From Epiperipatus broadwayi (taxonomy: Eukaryota > Onychophora > Udeonychophora > Euonychophora > Peripatidae): a stretch of DNA of 64,000 bases. This document shows, piece by piece, positions 1 to 14,790 of this stretch (positions are counted from its first letter, which is position 1; each line of letters opens with the position of its first letter). A program made the position numbers and the translations under genes. The notes beneath the pieces are model-generated. The model was not told where the DNA came from and searched no databases. It worked only from the letters and a program-made list of their open reading frames with translations. The DNA lies in contig JAQFVV010012499.1 in the NCBI GenBank assembly GCA_028023455.1, forward strand, positions 1,864,584-1,928,583, read 5' to 3'.

Positions 1-1014
1 TTAATTTGCTTGTGTAATCATAAATACCTTAATCCAATTCACTATCTATATACCATAGAGTTATTGTTTTTATAACCACAGTTACCATTGTTCTTTTGCT
101 AGGAATTGATATTAAACCATTAAAATATCACATAATCAACTTCTCGTATGCTTACACAAGCTGTTAAAACAGCAACAGCTTCTTCCATATAATATTGTAC
201 CTAGTGCAAGTTCTAGTATTCAATAACTTCTAGAATATTGCACATTATAATTCCTACATAATTCTTTCCTATTTAATATCTCAGATTAGTTTATAGCTTA
301 CAACTTTCGTTAGATGCAAGGCTCCTCATGGATGAAAGCCATAATCTAAAAAAACTAGTCCAGAGATTTTGAATAGAAAGACACTGGATAAAGATTGTAA
401 TGCACAACCTTATAATATCTATTGAATATTAGAGCCTGCATTAAGTGGCACTATTGTATAAAGGAAAAGCGATTATTTTAATAGCTTGTGTAGGTTTTAA
501 GAAAATATGATGATGTGATGTCACATTTTATTCAAAAAAACTCATTCATATTTTCATTACTTATAAGTTTAATATTGATTGCTATTTAATGTTTTTTTTT
601 TAGTTTTTCACAGTTTCTGCCAATGATGAATGTTATTAACAAAATGTATTAAATTTAAATAAAAATTGTGAATGTAATCTTGACAGAAACCATAAGAAAA
701 GAAATAACAATCATGATCATCTGCTCTCTTCTAAAAATAATTGTGTTATGTGATAGAGACTGAAAGAAAGAAAAGATAAGAAGAAGCTAAAGGTAATAAT
801 TGATCTTTCATTACAAGTTTATTTTATAATATTGTAGGAGATTATGTTGGTTACAGTATCATTTACAACATTAAAGAAACATAAAATAAAAGAGTAAATT
901 TCCAAAAACATTGAGACTAATCTAAATCATCTTTCAGGTTCTAGAAAACTGTCAACATGAAATAAACAGCAATTTCTAAAGCATCTTCTTTTTAGCATTT
1001 AAGAGTGTCATTGT
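1..1014. other. AT-rich stretch with no recognised feature
   Basis: No open reading frame, RNA fold or repeat that I can support. The sequence is low-complexity A/T with short homopolymers. Confidence 0.6.
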
Positions 1015-1073
1015 CTATATATATATATATATATATCAAAATATAGTACAATTTACATAAATTATATTATTTT

Positions 1074-1117
1074 AGAAGTACGTTCGACTATACATTTTGT
1101 AGTATTTATCAACTATA
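1074..1117 (-). ncRNA. Hammerhead-like fold in PLE tail, degenerate
   Basis: On the reverse strand: UUGAUAA (1106-1112), one A, UACUA, a nine-base loop, UAGUC, then GAAC in place of GAAA, followed by the self-complementary GUAC and UUC. One stem II pair and the last A of GAAA are lost, so this copy is probably inactive. Confidence 0.45.
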
Positions 1118-1173
1118 TAACAATGAATAATCAAAACGAGACAACCTTTAAGAATACCCATAGTTCATAGTTA

Positions 1174-1220
1174 TATAGGTGATAAAGACTACAAAATGTA
1201 TAGTCGAAAGTACTTCTAAA
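1174..1220 (+). ncRNA. Hammerhead-like fold in PLE tail
   Basis: Order on the plus strand: stem I side AUAG, box GUGAUAA (1179-1185), one extra A, stem II GACUA/UAGUC (five perfect pairs), GAAA (1206-1209), palindromic GUAC, UU, then CUAA. The box has G at core position 3, where the other family A tails have U. The layout matches a type I hammerhead with minimal stem III, as known from PLEs. Activity is unknown. Confidence 0.5.
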
Positions 1221-1312
1221 ATAATACAATTTATGTAAATTGTACTGTATTTTGATATATATATATATTGATTTGTATATTACATATATTGTGAAATGAA
1301 TACAGATATCAA

Positions 1313-1314
<2 letters not shown>

Positions 1315-1349
<35 letters not shown>

Positions 1350-1391
1350 CTATATATATATATATATATATATATATAGATAAATAGATAG

Positions 1392-1427
<36 letters not shown>

Positions 1428-1449
1428 AGACAGAGAGAGAGAAAGATAA
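1315..1449. repeat. Compound microsatellite (TA)n-(GATA)n-(GA)n
   Basis: Two (TA)n blocks separated by TTATC, then GATA units, then GA units with interruptions. Confidence 0.95.
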
Positions 1450-1491
1450 ATTATTTAACAAATGGAAATTCTGTTATATTAATTAACTTAA

Positions 1492-1703
1492 AATGGGAGC
1501 CAATCTGTAATAAAAAGCAGCTACCTATTAGATCAGTTCTGCAGACTGAAGATAAACACTATTAAACTTATTCACACTACATACTGTTGAAAAGACCATC
1601 TTTTGGTCAGTAATTAGCTTGAACAAACGTGCTATTGTTTACCTTCAGACTGCAGAACTGGTGTGATAGCTTGCTTCCCTTTATTACAGCTTGGCTACTA
1701 ATA

Positions 1704-1706
<3 letters not shown>
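1492..1706. repeat. Foldback (MITE-like) repeat of about 210 bases
   Basis: Arms of about 65 bases (1495-1560 and 1630-1700) are imperfect inverted copies. Shared blocks include AGCCAA.CTGTAATAAA and CAGTTCTGCAG.CTGAAG.TAAACA. It lies between a (GA)n tract and a (CA)n tract. No coding content. Class unknown; a short non-autonomous DNA element is likely. Confidence 0.65.

Positions 1707-1776
<70 letters not shown>
1706..1776. repeat. Compound microsatellite (CA)n-(TA)n
   Basis: About 14 CA units run directly into about 20 TA units. Confidence 0.95.
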
Positions 1777-1778
<2 letters not shown>

Positions 1779-1859
1779 GACAGTTAATTAAAACAAAATT
1801 GTAATTATAATTGAAATAATAAATTTAATGGTTTACAAACTATTATAAACAATCCTTAA

Positions 1860-2325
1860 ATCTGCAGAAGTACTTTCAGTTAATTTCTTAAACCTGCCTC
1901 AACTGCCATTAATTTTTTTTTAAATAGCGGAAGGAAGCATCATCAATTCAAATCCCATGAATCTCATATTTTAATGTTAGCAGCTTGTTGATTTATTAAA
2001 TGTGTTTTATTACTGTTTAAAAAAATTGCCTCTTTAATTTTTCTTTTACTATGGTTTCTCTCTTCATGAAGAATTTTCCCATTTTCAAAATCAAATTTAT
2101 ATTTACATGTTTTTTCATGATCAAAAAAAACTGAAGGAGACATTAAATCACCATTATTTTTACTTTTACATGCATATAACAATTCATGCTCTCTCAATCT
2201 CTTCTCAATACTGCACCTAGATTCACCTATTTATGATAGCATACAATCACAAAAAATTTGATAAATGACATTACTTTTCTGCTTGACAGGTATAACATCC
2301 TTAGAATTATTGACTAATTTATTAA
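1860..2325 (-). pseudogene. PLE family A, GIY-YIG endonuclease part and tail
   Basis: Reverse-strand C-terminal half of the element whose RT part lies at 3077-4032. The reading continues in frame across the inserted element at 2326-3072, ending in a Cys-rich segment (IFCDC) and the YIG strand region, where a stop replaces the Tyr (stop-IGES). Next come the basic segment EKRLREHELL, a DH.KTCKYKFDF block and KRKIKEAI, which holds the expected catalytic Glu, and the family signature QAANIKI near 1966. A GAAAGTACTTCT tail motif follows at 1866-1880, with a poorly conserved hammerhead fold. PLE endonucleases nick the target DNA to prime reverse transcription. This copy is inactive (internal stop, nested insertion). 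Confidence 0.85.
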
Positions 2326-3072
2326 CCCTTAAACCGCTAATTAAATCATTGGTTGTATGAGATAAAAATCAAATCTTTTAATTGGCCAACTCACAAACTG
2401 AAGACAAAGCCTATTGTTAAAACATATTCGTCTATAATATTAAATTCAACTCAGATACGTTTATAAAAAGTATATAATTAATTTTTCAGGTCATGAAGAA
2501 AACGAAAGTTCTTTCAAAAATAAATTGCTATTTATTTATTCTAAGATATTCTATATCGGCAACATAAAAGTTATAATGTAAACAAAAAGATCGACTTTTA
2601 CGTTATAGAAAAGTAAATATTTCTTTTTACTACATCTTCAATATATTTACTTAAATCTTCAATATTTTTCGAAAATAATTTTGTTTTTTTATTATTCTCT
2701 CTGAAAATTATGTTTAATTTCCATAAATATTATTTAATAATAATTTAAATCGTATTCGAAATGAAAATCTCAGCGTTTTTCTTTATTTTCTTTGATCAGG
2801 CAGTTTCTTTGTTCTTTCCAGCCAATCAGAATGTCTTTTTCGGCTGAGAGCATGCTAAGAACCAATCACAAATAATGTTCCTTCTTTGTTTAGGTTTAAA
2901 ATGCGTTTTTTTTTATTTTTTACTTCTAAAATAAATCGGAAGATGTCACCATCGTACAGAACTTTTAAAAACGAATTAAATACGTATTTAACGAATTTTA
3001 TCGTATAAAAACGAACTAAGTTAGAGTGATTTTAGATGTCGACGAGGAGTCTCGTCGAGCGCGGGAAAAGGG
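2326..3072. mobile_element. piggyBac-type TTAA element (non-autonomous) nested in the PLE
   Basis: Both ends abut TTAA (2322-2325 and 3073-3076). The termini are inverted: CCCTTAAACCGC at the left, and the complement of the right end reads CCCTTTTCCCGC. Joining the flanks at a single TTAA restores the host PLE reading frame, which proves the insertion. At 747 bases it has no transposase. The interior is shared with copies at 41.2 kb and, less closely, 42.4, 11.5 and 8.2 kb, including GGCCAACTCACAA and a TTTTTACTTCTAAAATAA.TC block. piggyBac elements excise precisely at TTAA. The terminal CCC plus the TTAA target duplication is the basis for the family call. Confidence 0.8.
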
Positions 3073-3076
3073 TTAA

Positions 3077-4029
3077 TATTGTTTGGGACATGGAATGAAA
3101 CATTAAACACATTCTTATGTATATCCTTAAAAAATTTCATTTGTGGATTTAAAATAAATGGTATAGATATCCATTGTTTGCTATTCATCTTCATTTCCTT
3201 TAAATCATTATAACTTTTTTTTAAACTGACATAAAGTATTGTTAGTTTGTTCCATTTTATAACAAACATCAAACAATTCCTTGGCAAATATCTCAATATT
3301 TTTGAGCTTATCACTTTGGAAATGACATAATTTTTCATTCCAAAACAAAAAAGATGTAAAACTTGCCATCTTTTGCATCATTGGTACTTTTGATTTGCAA
3401 TTTATATATCCTCTTTTTTGCAGTGACTTAATTATTAATTTATAATTTAATATATTGTTATCTCTTGTAATAATTAAATCTAAGTATTTAATATTTTTGT
3501 CTGGTTCCTTTTCAATAGTCCATTTGAAGCCATTCAACTTATTTAATTCCTCTACAAGCAAATTTATAGTATTAGTATTTCCACAAACAAAAACATCATC
3601 CATATATCTTTTGTAAATGTTAATATCTCCAAAAGTACACATATTTAAAATACTACTATCATATGTAGATAAAACAAAATTGCAAACTTGTGCAACTACA
3701 GGCAGACCCATAGGTCAACCTTTAGACATTTTATAATATTGACCTTCTAAAGGTGCAACAATGTTATCATTAAAAAATTTTAAAGAATCATCAATAAACT
3801 TTATCATATATTTACAAATACTTTTACTTTTTAATGTATGTTCAATTATTTTTATGGAATTCATTTTATCAATAGATACATACATTTCTGTAACATCCAA
3901 TGAAGCAATAACATCATTCTCATCAATCACCAAATTTTTTATACTATTTACAAAGTCAAAAGATGAAGCAATAGTATTTTTCCCAAATCCTAAAAAATCT
4001 TGTAAAAGCTTATAAATATATTTAGAAGT

Positions 4030-4032
<3 letters not shown>
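3077..4032 (-). pseudogene. PLE family A reverse transcriptase, interrupted
   Basis: Reverse-strand RT. Reading from 4030 down: a SKYIYKLLQDFLG segment, then VIASLDVTEMYVSI (RT motif A, catalytic Asp in the SLDVT context). A stop lies where the consensus has Leu before PMGLPVV (motif B). Motif C is YMDDVFVCG near 3600 and motif D is KYLDLII. A frameshift at a T-run near 3215 moves the frame to NSKQWISIPF, then VSFHVPNNIN, which continues into the endonuclease part beyond the nested element. The N-terminus is cut or replaced by the (TA)n tract at 4033-4103. The YxDD residues survive, but stops and frameshift make it dead. Confidence 0.88.

Positions 4033-4103
<71 letters not shown>
4033..4103. 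repeat. (TA)n microsatellite at the 5' edge of the PLE
   Basis: About 35 TA units directly adjoin the truncated RT. The Ile-Tyr repeat readable through it is not protein. Confidence 0.95.
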
Positions 4104-4106
<3 letters not shown>

Positions 4107-7100
4107 CCAATTTAAATATTACATATATAACATAATTATAACAACATACCTGCTTAGAACATAAATATGTGTTTGTAAGATTTACAACTGACTACATATG
4201 AATGCAATAAATGAAAACACACAGAATAAAAAAAAATATATAATAATTCTATTAAGATTATACATTTAATTATTTATGTGTGTATCTAAAATGAATAGGA
4301 TTAATTTGTTAATTTATGTAGCAATAACAACACATTCCTTGCTTTAACATTTCATAGCAACCCTTTTAACATTTAAAAAATTAATGCATCTGAAATACTG
4401 AAATTAAACAAAATTTAGTTTGGTATAATATATATATATATATATATATAATAAAAATATGATAAATATATATATATATATATATATAATAAAAATATGA
4501 TAAAGTGTTTGAAGTAAGGTGTACAAATTGTATTTATATAAAATATTTCATTTTGTTGTCAAGGTTGTTTCTAATGCTGGACAATGTGATTATCAGTTAA
4601 AAAATATTGTTTATCCAATAATGACTTATAAAATATATTTATTGTATTATATTTGTAAAATACAATTTGATTTCAAATATTTTATTTTATTATTCTTTAA
4701 GATGAGTAAATTAGAAAACAAGCTTTTGTTACGATCACTCCCTTCCCTCTGAAAATAATTCCAGGCTTGACCACATCATTTCTCGACAGATTTTTAAATT
4801 TTAGTATGTTTAGTTTTCTGGATTTTATATAAAAAAGCAAATAAAAAATGAGGCTAGAGATCTATTTTGATCTTTTTGTTGCTCAGGTAATGGTTCTATT
4901 GTGACAGTTAAACAACACATGCAGAATATAAGTCTGAACGTGAATTTAGATTGCTCATAAAGTAGCAAAGCATAAAAGTTCAGATTTATACAGTTTTAAA
5001 GGTCATTTTAGCTCTTATAACTTTGACTGACATTTTAATAAAGTAGGTTGAAGGCAAACATTTGTAATAATACATAATGCCTCACCTATTTAAAAGTAGG
5101 ATTTTCTACATTTGAGAATTTGATGGAAGATTTTCCAGAATCTATCTCATTATATTATATTATTTTAGCGCTAGCGTTCAAAGAAAAAACTATAATTCGA
5201 ATTATAACCAGTTTCACATTATATGTGTGGAAGTGTGATCTTTATAATTGTGCTACTACAGTTAATTATAATGTAACACTATACATATCTAACAACTTAT
5301 AGATTTAATTTCATAAATAAAAAGGCAACTTAGTGAATAGAGACGACAGCATCAAAGTGTATTCAATCACCTCAATTTATGAGATATCTTTGTAACCGCT
5401 TGATGTAAAGGAAACAAATTAAAAAAAAATATTACAAAGTATGTAAAAATAAAATTAAATCAAAAATAATTATGCTTATATTTTTATTAACATAAGCGTA
5501 CCATATATTTACATTTTATATTTATTTATTATTAAGTTATAAATAGTGGTTATTGCAGTATAATTATGATTACAATTTAATAATCACATAATTAAAACAA
5601 ACAACACATTATATGTACGTCCATAATAACTACGCGAATAAATTTATAATTAAAAAGAAATAAACAAGCAATTAAAAATTAATTGGCTTTTACTTTAAAA
5701 TATGTACTTTGAATGATAATAAGAAACTAATCTACAATCTGAAATAATTTCCTTTCGCTATTGTTGACAATTTTTTATTGATTAATCTCTTGTTCCAGAT
5801 TAAAATAAAATTACTATTTTTAAAAAAAAATGTTTTGCGTCACTTTTAAAACTATTTTATTAATTTAAGGTTTTTAAGTATATATATATGTATGTTTGCT
5901 CACTAATCTGGAATGCGAAAATAACTTTAAGAATGTATTTGTAAATGAAAATAACTTTAAGAAGGTATTTGTAATTTGTTGAATCCATAAACGTAAGTGA
6001 TTAACTTGTCACATATGTTCAGTAAATTATTTTTTTCAGGGTATGTAGCAAATTAATAGTGTATGTGCATGAGATGATTAACAAAATTAAAGTTTATATT
6101 CATCTTTATAACATCAAATAATAACCAGAATTATAACTGCTAAAGAAAACATCGGTTAATTCAATAGCAAATATTCAAAAAAATTTCCTCAACATACTTC
6201 ATTGAGGATAAGGCCAACTGTTCATATATAATATAAAAAAGTAAAACAAAAGTACAGTTTTGTTTAATCAAATATAATTACTACAGAGTTTTAATAATAA
6301 AAATAATATGTAAAAAAAAAAAACTGTAAATAGTCCAATGCAGGAAGAAAAAAATCTTTCCCATGGAAACAAGTGAAATTTAATACAATTTTGAAATGAA
6401 AATAATTGCTTGGACTTCTAATTAAGTATAGTCAAATAGTCAATTATAGATCAATATTGGATGATTAGCTAAATTCAATATGAGCTAGTTAACTAATAAA
6501 AAATCCTAAACCTTATTATACATGTATATATGTTAAAATTTTTAACTGAATCAAATTAATCTTCTAAGAGAATATTATGTCTAAATAATAATGCTTAATC
6601 CTCAACTATAGTTTAATACTTTTTACCACATTTTTATACTTTTAATTATTATACAGCTTTCTATGATATTATGGTATGTTTGCCAGTGTTTTACATTTAA
6701 TAAAAACGTTTGTCATTGTTAATAATAATAATAAAAAGCAGAAACTCACTAATCAATGTTAACAGTTAACCCTCCTGTGGTCTAACAGATTTATTTGTTC
6801 TCACTATATATTTAACTTTCAACATTCACTTTAATATTAAAGTATTATTATTTATCAGAAATATAATAAATTTGACCTCATTTGATAGAAATTTTTGTTT
6901 AGAAATTAAATAAATTACAAGAAATCATATTTGATTTTCAGAATTATTTTAAAAATTATATTTTAGTGAAAATAAAATGCTATCACATCATCAAATTTTG
7001 TATGTACCTGATTCAATTTGCAAAATGAATGAAATCTTCTTTGTTTGATGTTTGTTTTAAAAATCTGAATGAATTATTTTCAATAACTACTAAATCTACC

Positions 7101-8079
7101 AATTTATGCCTTAAAAGTTTACATATTTTTGTAATTTTTAAGATATTGCAAAACATAATAACAATCAGGCAAGTGATCTGATTTCTAGAAAGCTGTTTTC
7201 CCATAACTATAATCACTGTAGTAACAATATTCAGAAGAAAATATTATTCTATATTTAAAAATAAAATATTTCTGTAAAAAATACATATATAATAATATTT
7301 ATTTTTGATTTTTAATAAATTATTACACAATTATGATACAAATATAATCATTAAATTTCCAAAAAAAATCAAGGTTTTATACCACCATAATATTTTCTCA
7401 ATGATCACAATATCTCCATGAAATACACTTGGAAAAGTTCATGATCACTTAATAAACAATGTCCACTCATGATACCAATCACTTAAATTTCCCTGCCATC
7501 TTTTGATTTTTTTTGTAATTAAAATATGAGAAATAAATATACATAAATTTTAAAGCTGTAAAAAAAAGTTTTGCAAATTTTCACCATGGAAATCAAAAGC
7601 AAATTTAATTGCCAGAAATATCAAACAAAGCTTGACCATGTAAATAAAAGACCTGGTAAATTAATCGAACACAATGTTTTATGTCATCTGGTATCAAGTT
7701 AAATTACAAAAAAAGATGAAAATTTCATTACTTTTCATCAGTTAACTATACTGTTAAATGGATATATAGAGTTTCATAATAAAACTTATGCTGAATTAAA
7801 AAAAAAACATTAACATTGCTTTGTAAGGATTATGTGGAATCCTACAAAATATGTGTTCTTTTGTTTTCTTTAAATGATGATGATGATAATAATAATGAAC
7901 ATTATTAAAATTTAAAATAATTTCAATATGGAATTATGTACAAATAAAATAATAAAGATATTTTTTTTATATATTAATCATACATGAGGATGGAATGAGC
8001 ATTTTTGTTTATGGTATTAAAATACTCTAAAACCACTAATTTTTATGTTATCATAGAGAATTTACAATTATTTTAAAGA
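4104..8079. other. AT-rich intergenic or decayed DNA
   Basis: No supported gene. It holds small (TA)n tracts at 4426-4452 and 4465-4486, each followed by AATAAAAATATGATAAA (a local duplication), and a 30-base tandem duplication at 5917-5946 and 5947-5976 with the shared core AATAACTTTAAGAA. Short ORFs at 4519, 5120 and 7013 have no recognisable motif and biased low-complexity composition. Confidence 0.6.
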
Positions 8080-8345
8080 CTAAAAATGTCTGTATAATCC
8101 TGATATGTCTAGAATTACTTTACAGGTAAAAATTAATAATATTTAAATTTAAAGTAATAACAATGGGTGAATGTGGACTTTCCCAAGACTCTGATTGGTT
8201 GTTTCTCATTTTCAACAAAAGAGAGAGCTTGCCAATGGTTTTGACAGGTCTAAATTCTTTGTTTTGATTTTGAAAATGAAAATGAATGTTTTTAATTAAT
8301 TTTTCCCTCAAAAGTAAAACAAAATAAATAGACCAATTACATTGA
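8080..8345 (-). mobile_element. Diverged fragment of the TTAA-element family
   Basis: Its reverse complement aligns with 11560-11720. Shared blocks are CAACCAATCA, CTTTAAATTTAAATATTATT and a TAC.T.TAAA.TAATT segment. The ends could not be placed, so the limits are approximate. The ORF here (8120-8311) is a by-product. Confidence 0.5.
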
Positions 8346-8787
8346 TCTGATAAACACTGTCTTTTGTACTAAATAGAGAGAAAAGAAAAATACAACTGCA
8401 ATTATTTAAAACCAAATTTAACAAAAATGTTATTTTTTCTTTCGTTTAAAACTTTATCTAATTTAAAAGTTAAAAATAAAATTTATGAAGTAATTGACTG
8501 AAGAGAAAAAATGTCTTCTATTAATATGTTTTCAAAGTTAAAATTAAAATTAGTAAATAATAACTGAAAAAAGAAATTAAAAAAACTTGTTTACATTATT
8601 TTATAAATTTTCTTCCTTTTACATTCATTTATAACTCAATAAAATACACATGTTATTTTTAAAAATAATTATAGAATTTTCGTCAATTATTATAAAAAAC
8701 AGAACAATTGAATATTTTCCCAATAATTAAATTTTAAAAAGTTATAATGTTGAAATGGCTAGAGTTGGTACTGCCTACAATACATAT

Positions 8788-8789
<2 letters not shown>

Positions 8790-8883
<94 letters not shown>
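8790..8883. repeat. (TA)n microsatellite
   Basis: About 47 uninterrupted TA units. Confidence 0.97.
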
Positions 8884-11152
<2,269 letters not shown>

Positions 11153-11156
11153 TTAA

Positions 11157-11833
11157 AGCTCTAAACCTTTGATTGGTCAATTACAAAATCAACAGTAAAA
11201 ATATATTTGGCTTTTAATATTATACTTGTTTTAGTTTACTTTCTAAAAAGCAAATTAATAATTTGTCAGATTATTAAAGTGAATGAAAGTTTTTTTTTTT
11301 CAAAAATACATTTCTATTTATAATTATAAAGTGGAAAACCTAAAATGAATGTTTCATAATCTATAAGAAAATGTGACCAACATCATTGATTTCTTTTGCA
11401 ATTTACATTCATATAAAAGTAAAGAATTTTTACTAAAATCTTAACTATTCATTTAAAATAATTACATTTTCATTCATATTTTATCAAAATAATTTATAAT
11501 ATGTAAAAAAAAATACTAAAAAATACTCTAAATAAATCATTTTCATTTTGAAAATCAAAACAAACAACTTGAAGATGTCACAATTGTTGACAAGCACTCC
11601 ATCTTATTCGTTGTGAGAAACCACCCAATCAACACCTTGGAAAGTCAACCTTCTCCCATTATTACAGCTTTAAATTTAAATATTATTGATTTTTTACTTA
11701 TAAAATAATTGTAGAGAGGACAATATCTTATGGTACATTTTAAGCTTTAAAATGAGTATAAATTTGATATGATAACAAAAAATTACCAGTTTTAGAGCCG
11801 ATTCAATTATGGTCAGAGAAACCTGCAGAAAGG
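11157..11833 (+). mobile_element. Diverged TTAA element, non-autonomous
   Basis: TTAA lies at 11153-11156 and 11834-11837. The right end (GCAGAAAGG before TTAA) matches the expected inverted CCTTT..TGC terminus; the left terminus is eroded. The interior shares GATTGGTCAATTACAAAATC, GTCAGATTAT and a TTTTTTACTTATAAAATAAT block with the copies at 2.3 and 41.2 kb. No coding capacity. Confidence 0.5.
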
Positions 11834-11837
11834 TTAA

Positions 11838-12750
11838 ATCTCACAGCAGGATAGCCTAAAATATAAACTGTCATTCTCTGAAAGACAGCCTTGAATATAT
11901 ATTGTCAGTGTAATATATCAGTAATATTTATATGATAAATTATGATAGTCTTCTTCCACAATCTGTAAATGTTAAGTACAGCAAGAAAAGTCCACCATAC
12001 ACATTACTGTAGGAGAGTACATCCTGCTATACTTTATAAAAGGTCAAACTCAATCGATATGAATACCATCAGAAACTGCCTATTATATCTCTATAAGGCC
12101 CTTATTCATTAAACTGACCTCACCAGTTACAATAGATAATATGGAATATGCAAATGTTTGAAAGAAAAGGGTTACATTGACTTTTTCTTTATACTTAAGG
12201 AAAAACAAAATTATGACTGAATTAACAGTGATGCTTTTGTTTTATCTTATTGATATCAAAACAAAAATAAGTTTATAATTAGTCTCTTAATTAAAAGTAT
12301 TTTCTAATCCTTTTGGTTAAACATTTGTAATAATTTATATATTGAAATAAACACTTTTGTTTTACACAAAAACTAGTCTTCCTTGATAGATTAAGTATTT
12401 AGATTCTTTTTTGACAAAACCAAAAATAAATAAAACATTGGTATCACATAAAAACTTTTATTTTTTATATTTTTTTAAAAATTACTTCTAAAATAAAATG
12501 AAACATTCTTATTTTATTAATCAATATTTATGCTATTCTAAATTTTATTTAAATTTTTTTAGTAAAGTTTGGGATAGTTTAAATATCGATTAATAATACT
12601 TCTCAACATTTTTGAAACATTGTAAGTTAAGAGCCTAAATTTGAACTTATTTGTGTTTTGATGTAAATAAGATAGAACAAAAACATTATTGTTGATACAA
12701 TTACAAAATTGTTTTTTCTTAATTAAGAAGGAAAATATTTAATGTTAGTC

Positions 12751-12755
<5 letters not shown>
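11838..12755. other. AT-rich stretch with no recognised feature
   Basis: No ORF or repeat that I can support. Confidence 0.6.

Positions 12756-12838
<83 letters not shown>
12756..12838. repeat. (TA)n microsatellite
   Basis: About 41 TA units followed by GCACACACATTCACAT. Confidence 0.96.
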
Positions 12839-12845
<7 letters not shown>

Positions 12846-14790
12846 CATTCACATATATTTAATGAATTTTTTTTAATGTGATTTTACTAAAAAGAAAACT
12901 TCTAATAAATGACTTGAAACACTTTGAAGTGTAATTTATTTAAATAAAAGCCAACTAAAATTTAATTTATTAAAGGCAACCTCAAAATAAAATATTTATA
13001 GAGGTTCACTTAAACATATAAATTATAATTATCATATAGATTTTTCACCATAATTAAATAATCATTCAAAGTCAATATTTTTCCTCTTCAGTGCAATAAT
13101 TATTTAATAGCTTTTGCTTTAATCTCCGATCTTGCATTCACAATTGTATTTAAAATATTAATTAATAAGTTAACTTATAGTCATTAGTAGAAAATAATAA
13201 ATTTTTTTAAGTATTAAAGTTTAAAACTTCATTTTTTATTAATGATTTACATATTATTAAAAAATTAAAACACAATTAATTTATATTTGCATTCGTTTAT
13301 TTAGTTTAATTTTATAATTAAAAAGTAGCAATATGTATAGTCTTCTGGAAATATTACCAATACTAGTATTTCATAAAATGGTATTACAATATTATCTCTG
13401 AAGTTGAAAACTCATTTTAAAGCTATGATTCCTACCGTTTAAAATATAACATGCATATATTTAGATATGTGTGGGTGTGGCTGGATTAAAAAAAGATTAT
13501 CTTCAATTGAAAGAAAACCATTTGTATCCTTTATGGGGATATAAAAAAAAACCAATCAGGGTAATTTTCTAACTAATAATCTATATAGATTTCTTATTGC
13601 ATTTAGAATTAAAATATAATTTTGAACACATTACAGAAAGGTGTATGGGATGTTGAGTATAGATATTAGTCAGGGAGAAGAATTTATAAACTTTGACTAC
13701 TAATACCAAAACAAAAAAAAAAAACATGTTCTTTGCACATGCCTAATATTTCTTATTTAAGACATAAGTTGAATTTCTTTAAGGGTAAGAGAATATTTGT
13801 ATATATGTACTCATTCACTCCTTTATAATAGCACTTATAAATAAAAAAAAATAAATTATGATACAATATCCTCAAGTTAAAATTCATTAGGTCAAGAATC
13901 AATTCCAACTCATTTGATTAGAGATTTGAGGTGATATTCTGTGATTGCTTTTATTTGCTTAGCTGCAATGTAACTCATTTTTATATGAAAGAAATCTGCA
14001 TGAATTGTGTCAAAATTAAATGGAGTATTTGTGGATTTTCTGATGACAAAAGTATAATTAAGAAAACAATGAATTTGAAAAGTAAATATTATATGGACTT
14101 TAATATATATCTAAGCCAAAAATGGATTGAATTCATTTAACTCTATAATCAATACAAACATTTTTATCATTATTATGCAGAATTTTAATACTAAAATAGA
14201 TATAAAAAACTGTGCATTTATTCATATATGGAGACTGAAATTAGAGATGATATACCCTTGTAGAATTTCCTGTGGAAAAAATTATATATTATGAAATATT
14301 TTTTGAGAAAAAAATAAATAGATAGGAAATCATTCAAATAAGGTTTAAAAGAATTAAATAAAATTTTGGCTAACAAATATATTACTTTATGACTGAAATG
14401 TAATTTCTAGATTCAACATAGGAAGTGATTAACAATTAATAATATTGAAGATAACCATTAATGCAAAACAAAATATTACATGATAATATGTTGGACTATT
14501 TCCATTATCTATCAGTAAATATTCAATGTATAGAAAATTATAAACATTATTTAAAACTTTTCAAATACAAACAACTTGTTAGTAATAATACACAAATAAG
14601 TAGCACAAGTTAGTAATTACACAAGGTTTCAAGTAATATTATTCTTTACTCTTTTTCAAAGGATGCTGCCCCATTATTGGTTATAATGCTATTCACTGAG
14701 AAAGTTATCTAAAAATTGCCTCTGGAAGAAGCAGAAACATGCTAAAAAGTTAAAAGGAAACATAAGAGACATTCAAAGTAGAAATCAAAC
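12839..14790. other. AT-rich stretch with no recognised feature
   Basis: One 69-codon frame at 13931-14140 shows no family motif. It is treated as chance. Confidence 0.55.

Larger units (their letters stand above)
1015..1269. repeat. Head-to-head pair of PLE family A tails (pair a) between (TA)n tracts
   Basis: Two inverted arms of about 70-75 bases (1036-1104 and 1184-1260) share the actacaaaatgta motif and the AAGTACTTCTAAAATAAT tail. (TA)n lies immediately outside both arms (1015-1036 and 1254-1269). By comparison with the tails at 41.1, 51.1 and 55.2 kb, each arm is the extreme 3' end of a family A Penelope-like element, cut just upstream of its hammerhead-like fold. The tails point outward and the truncated ends meet near 1140. 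No protein-coding part survives. The arms differ at only a few positions. Confidence 0.75.

Noticed and set aside
1860-1890. Full hammerhead fold in the tail of the 2-kb PLE
   Set aside because: GAAAGTACTTCT is present, but neither the UUGAYAA box nor stem II can be recognised upstream.
13931-14140. 69-codon ORF on the plus strand
   Set aside because: No motif, low complexity, and length expected by chance at several places in 64 kb.
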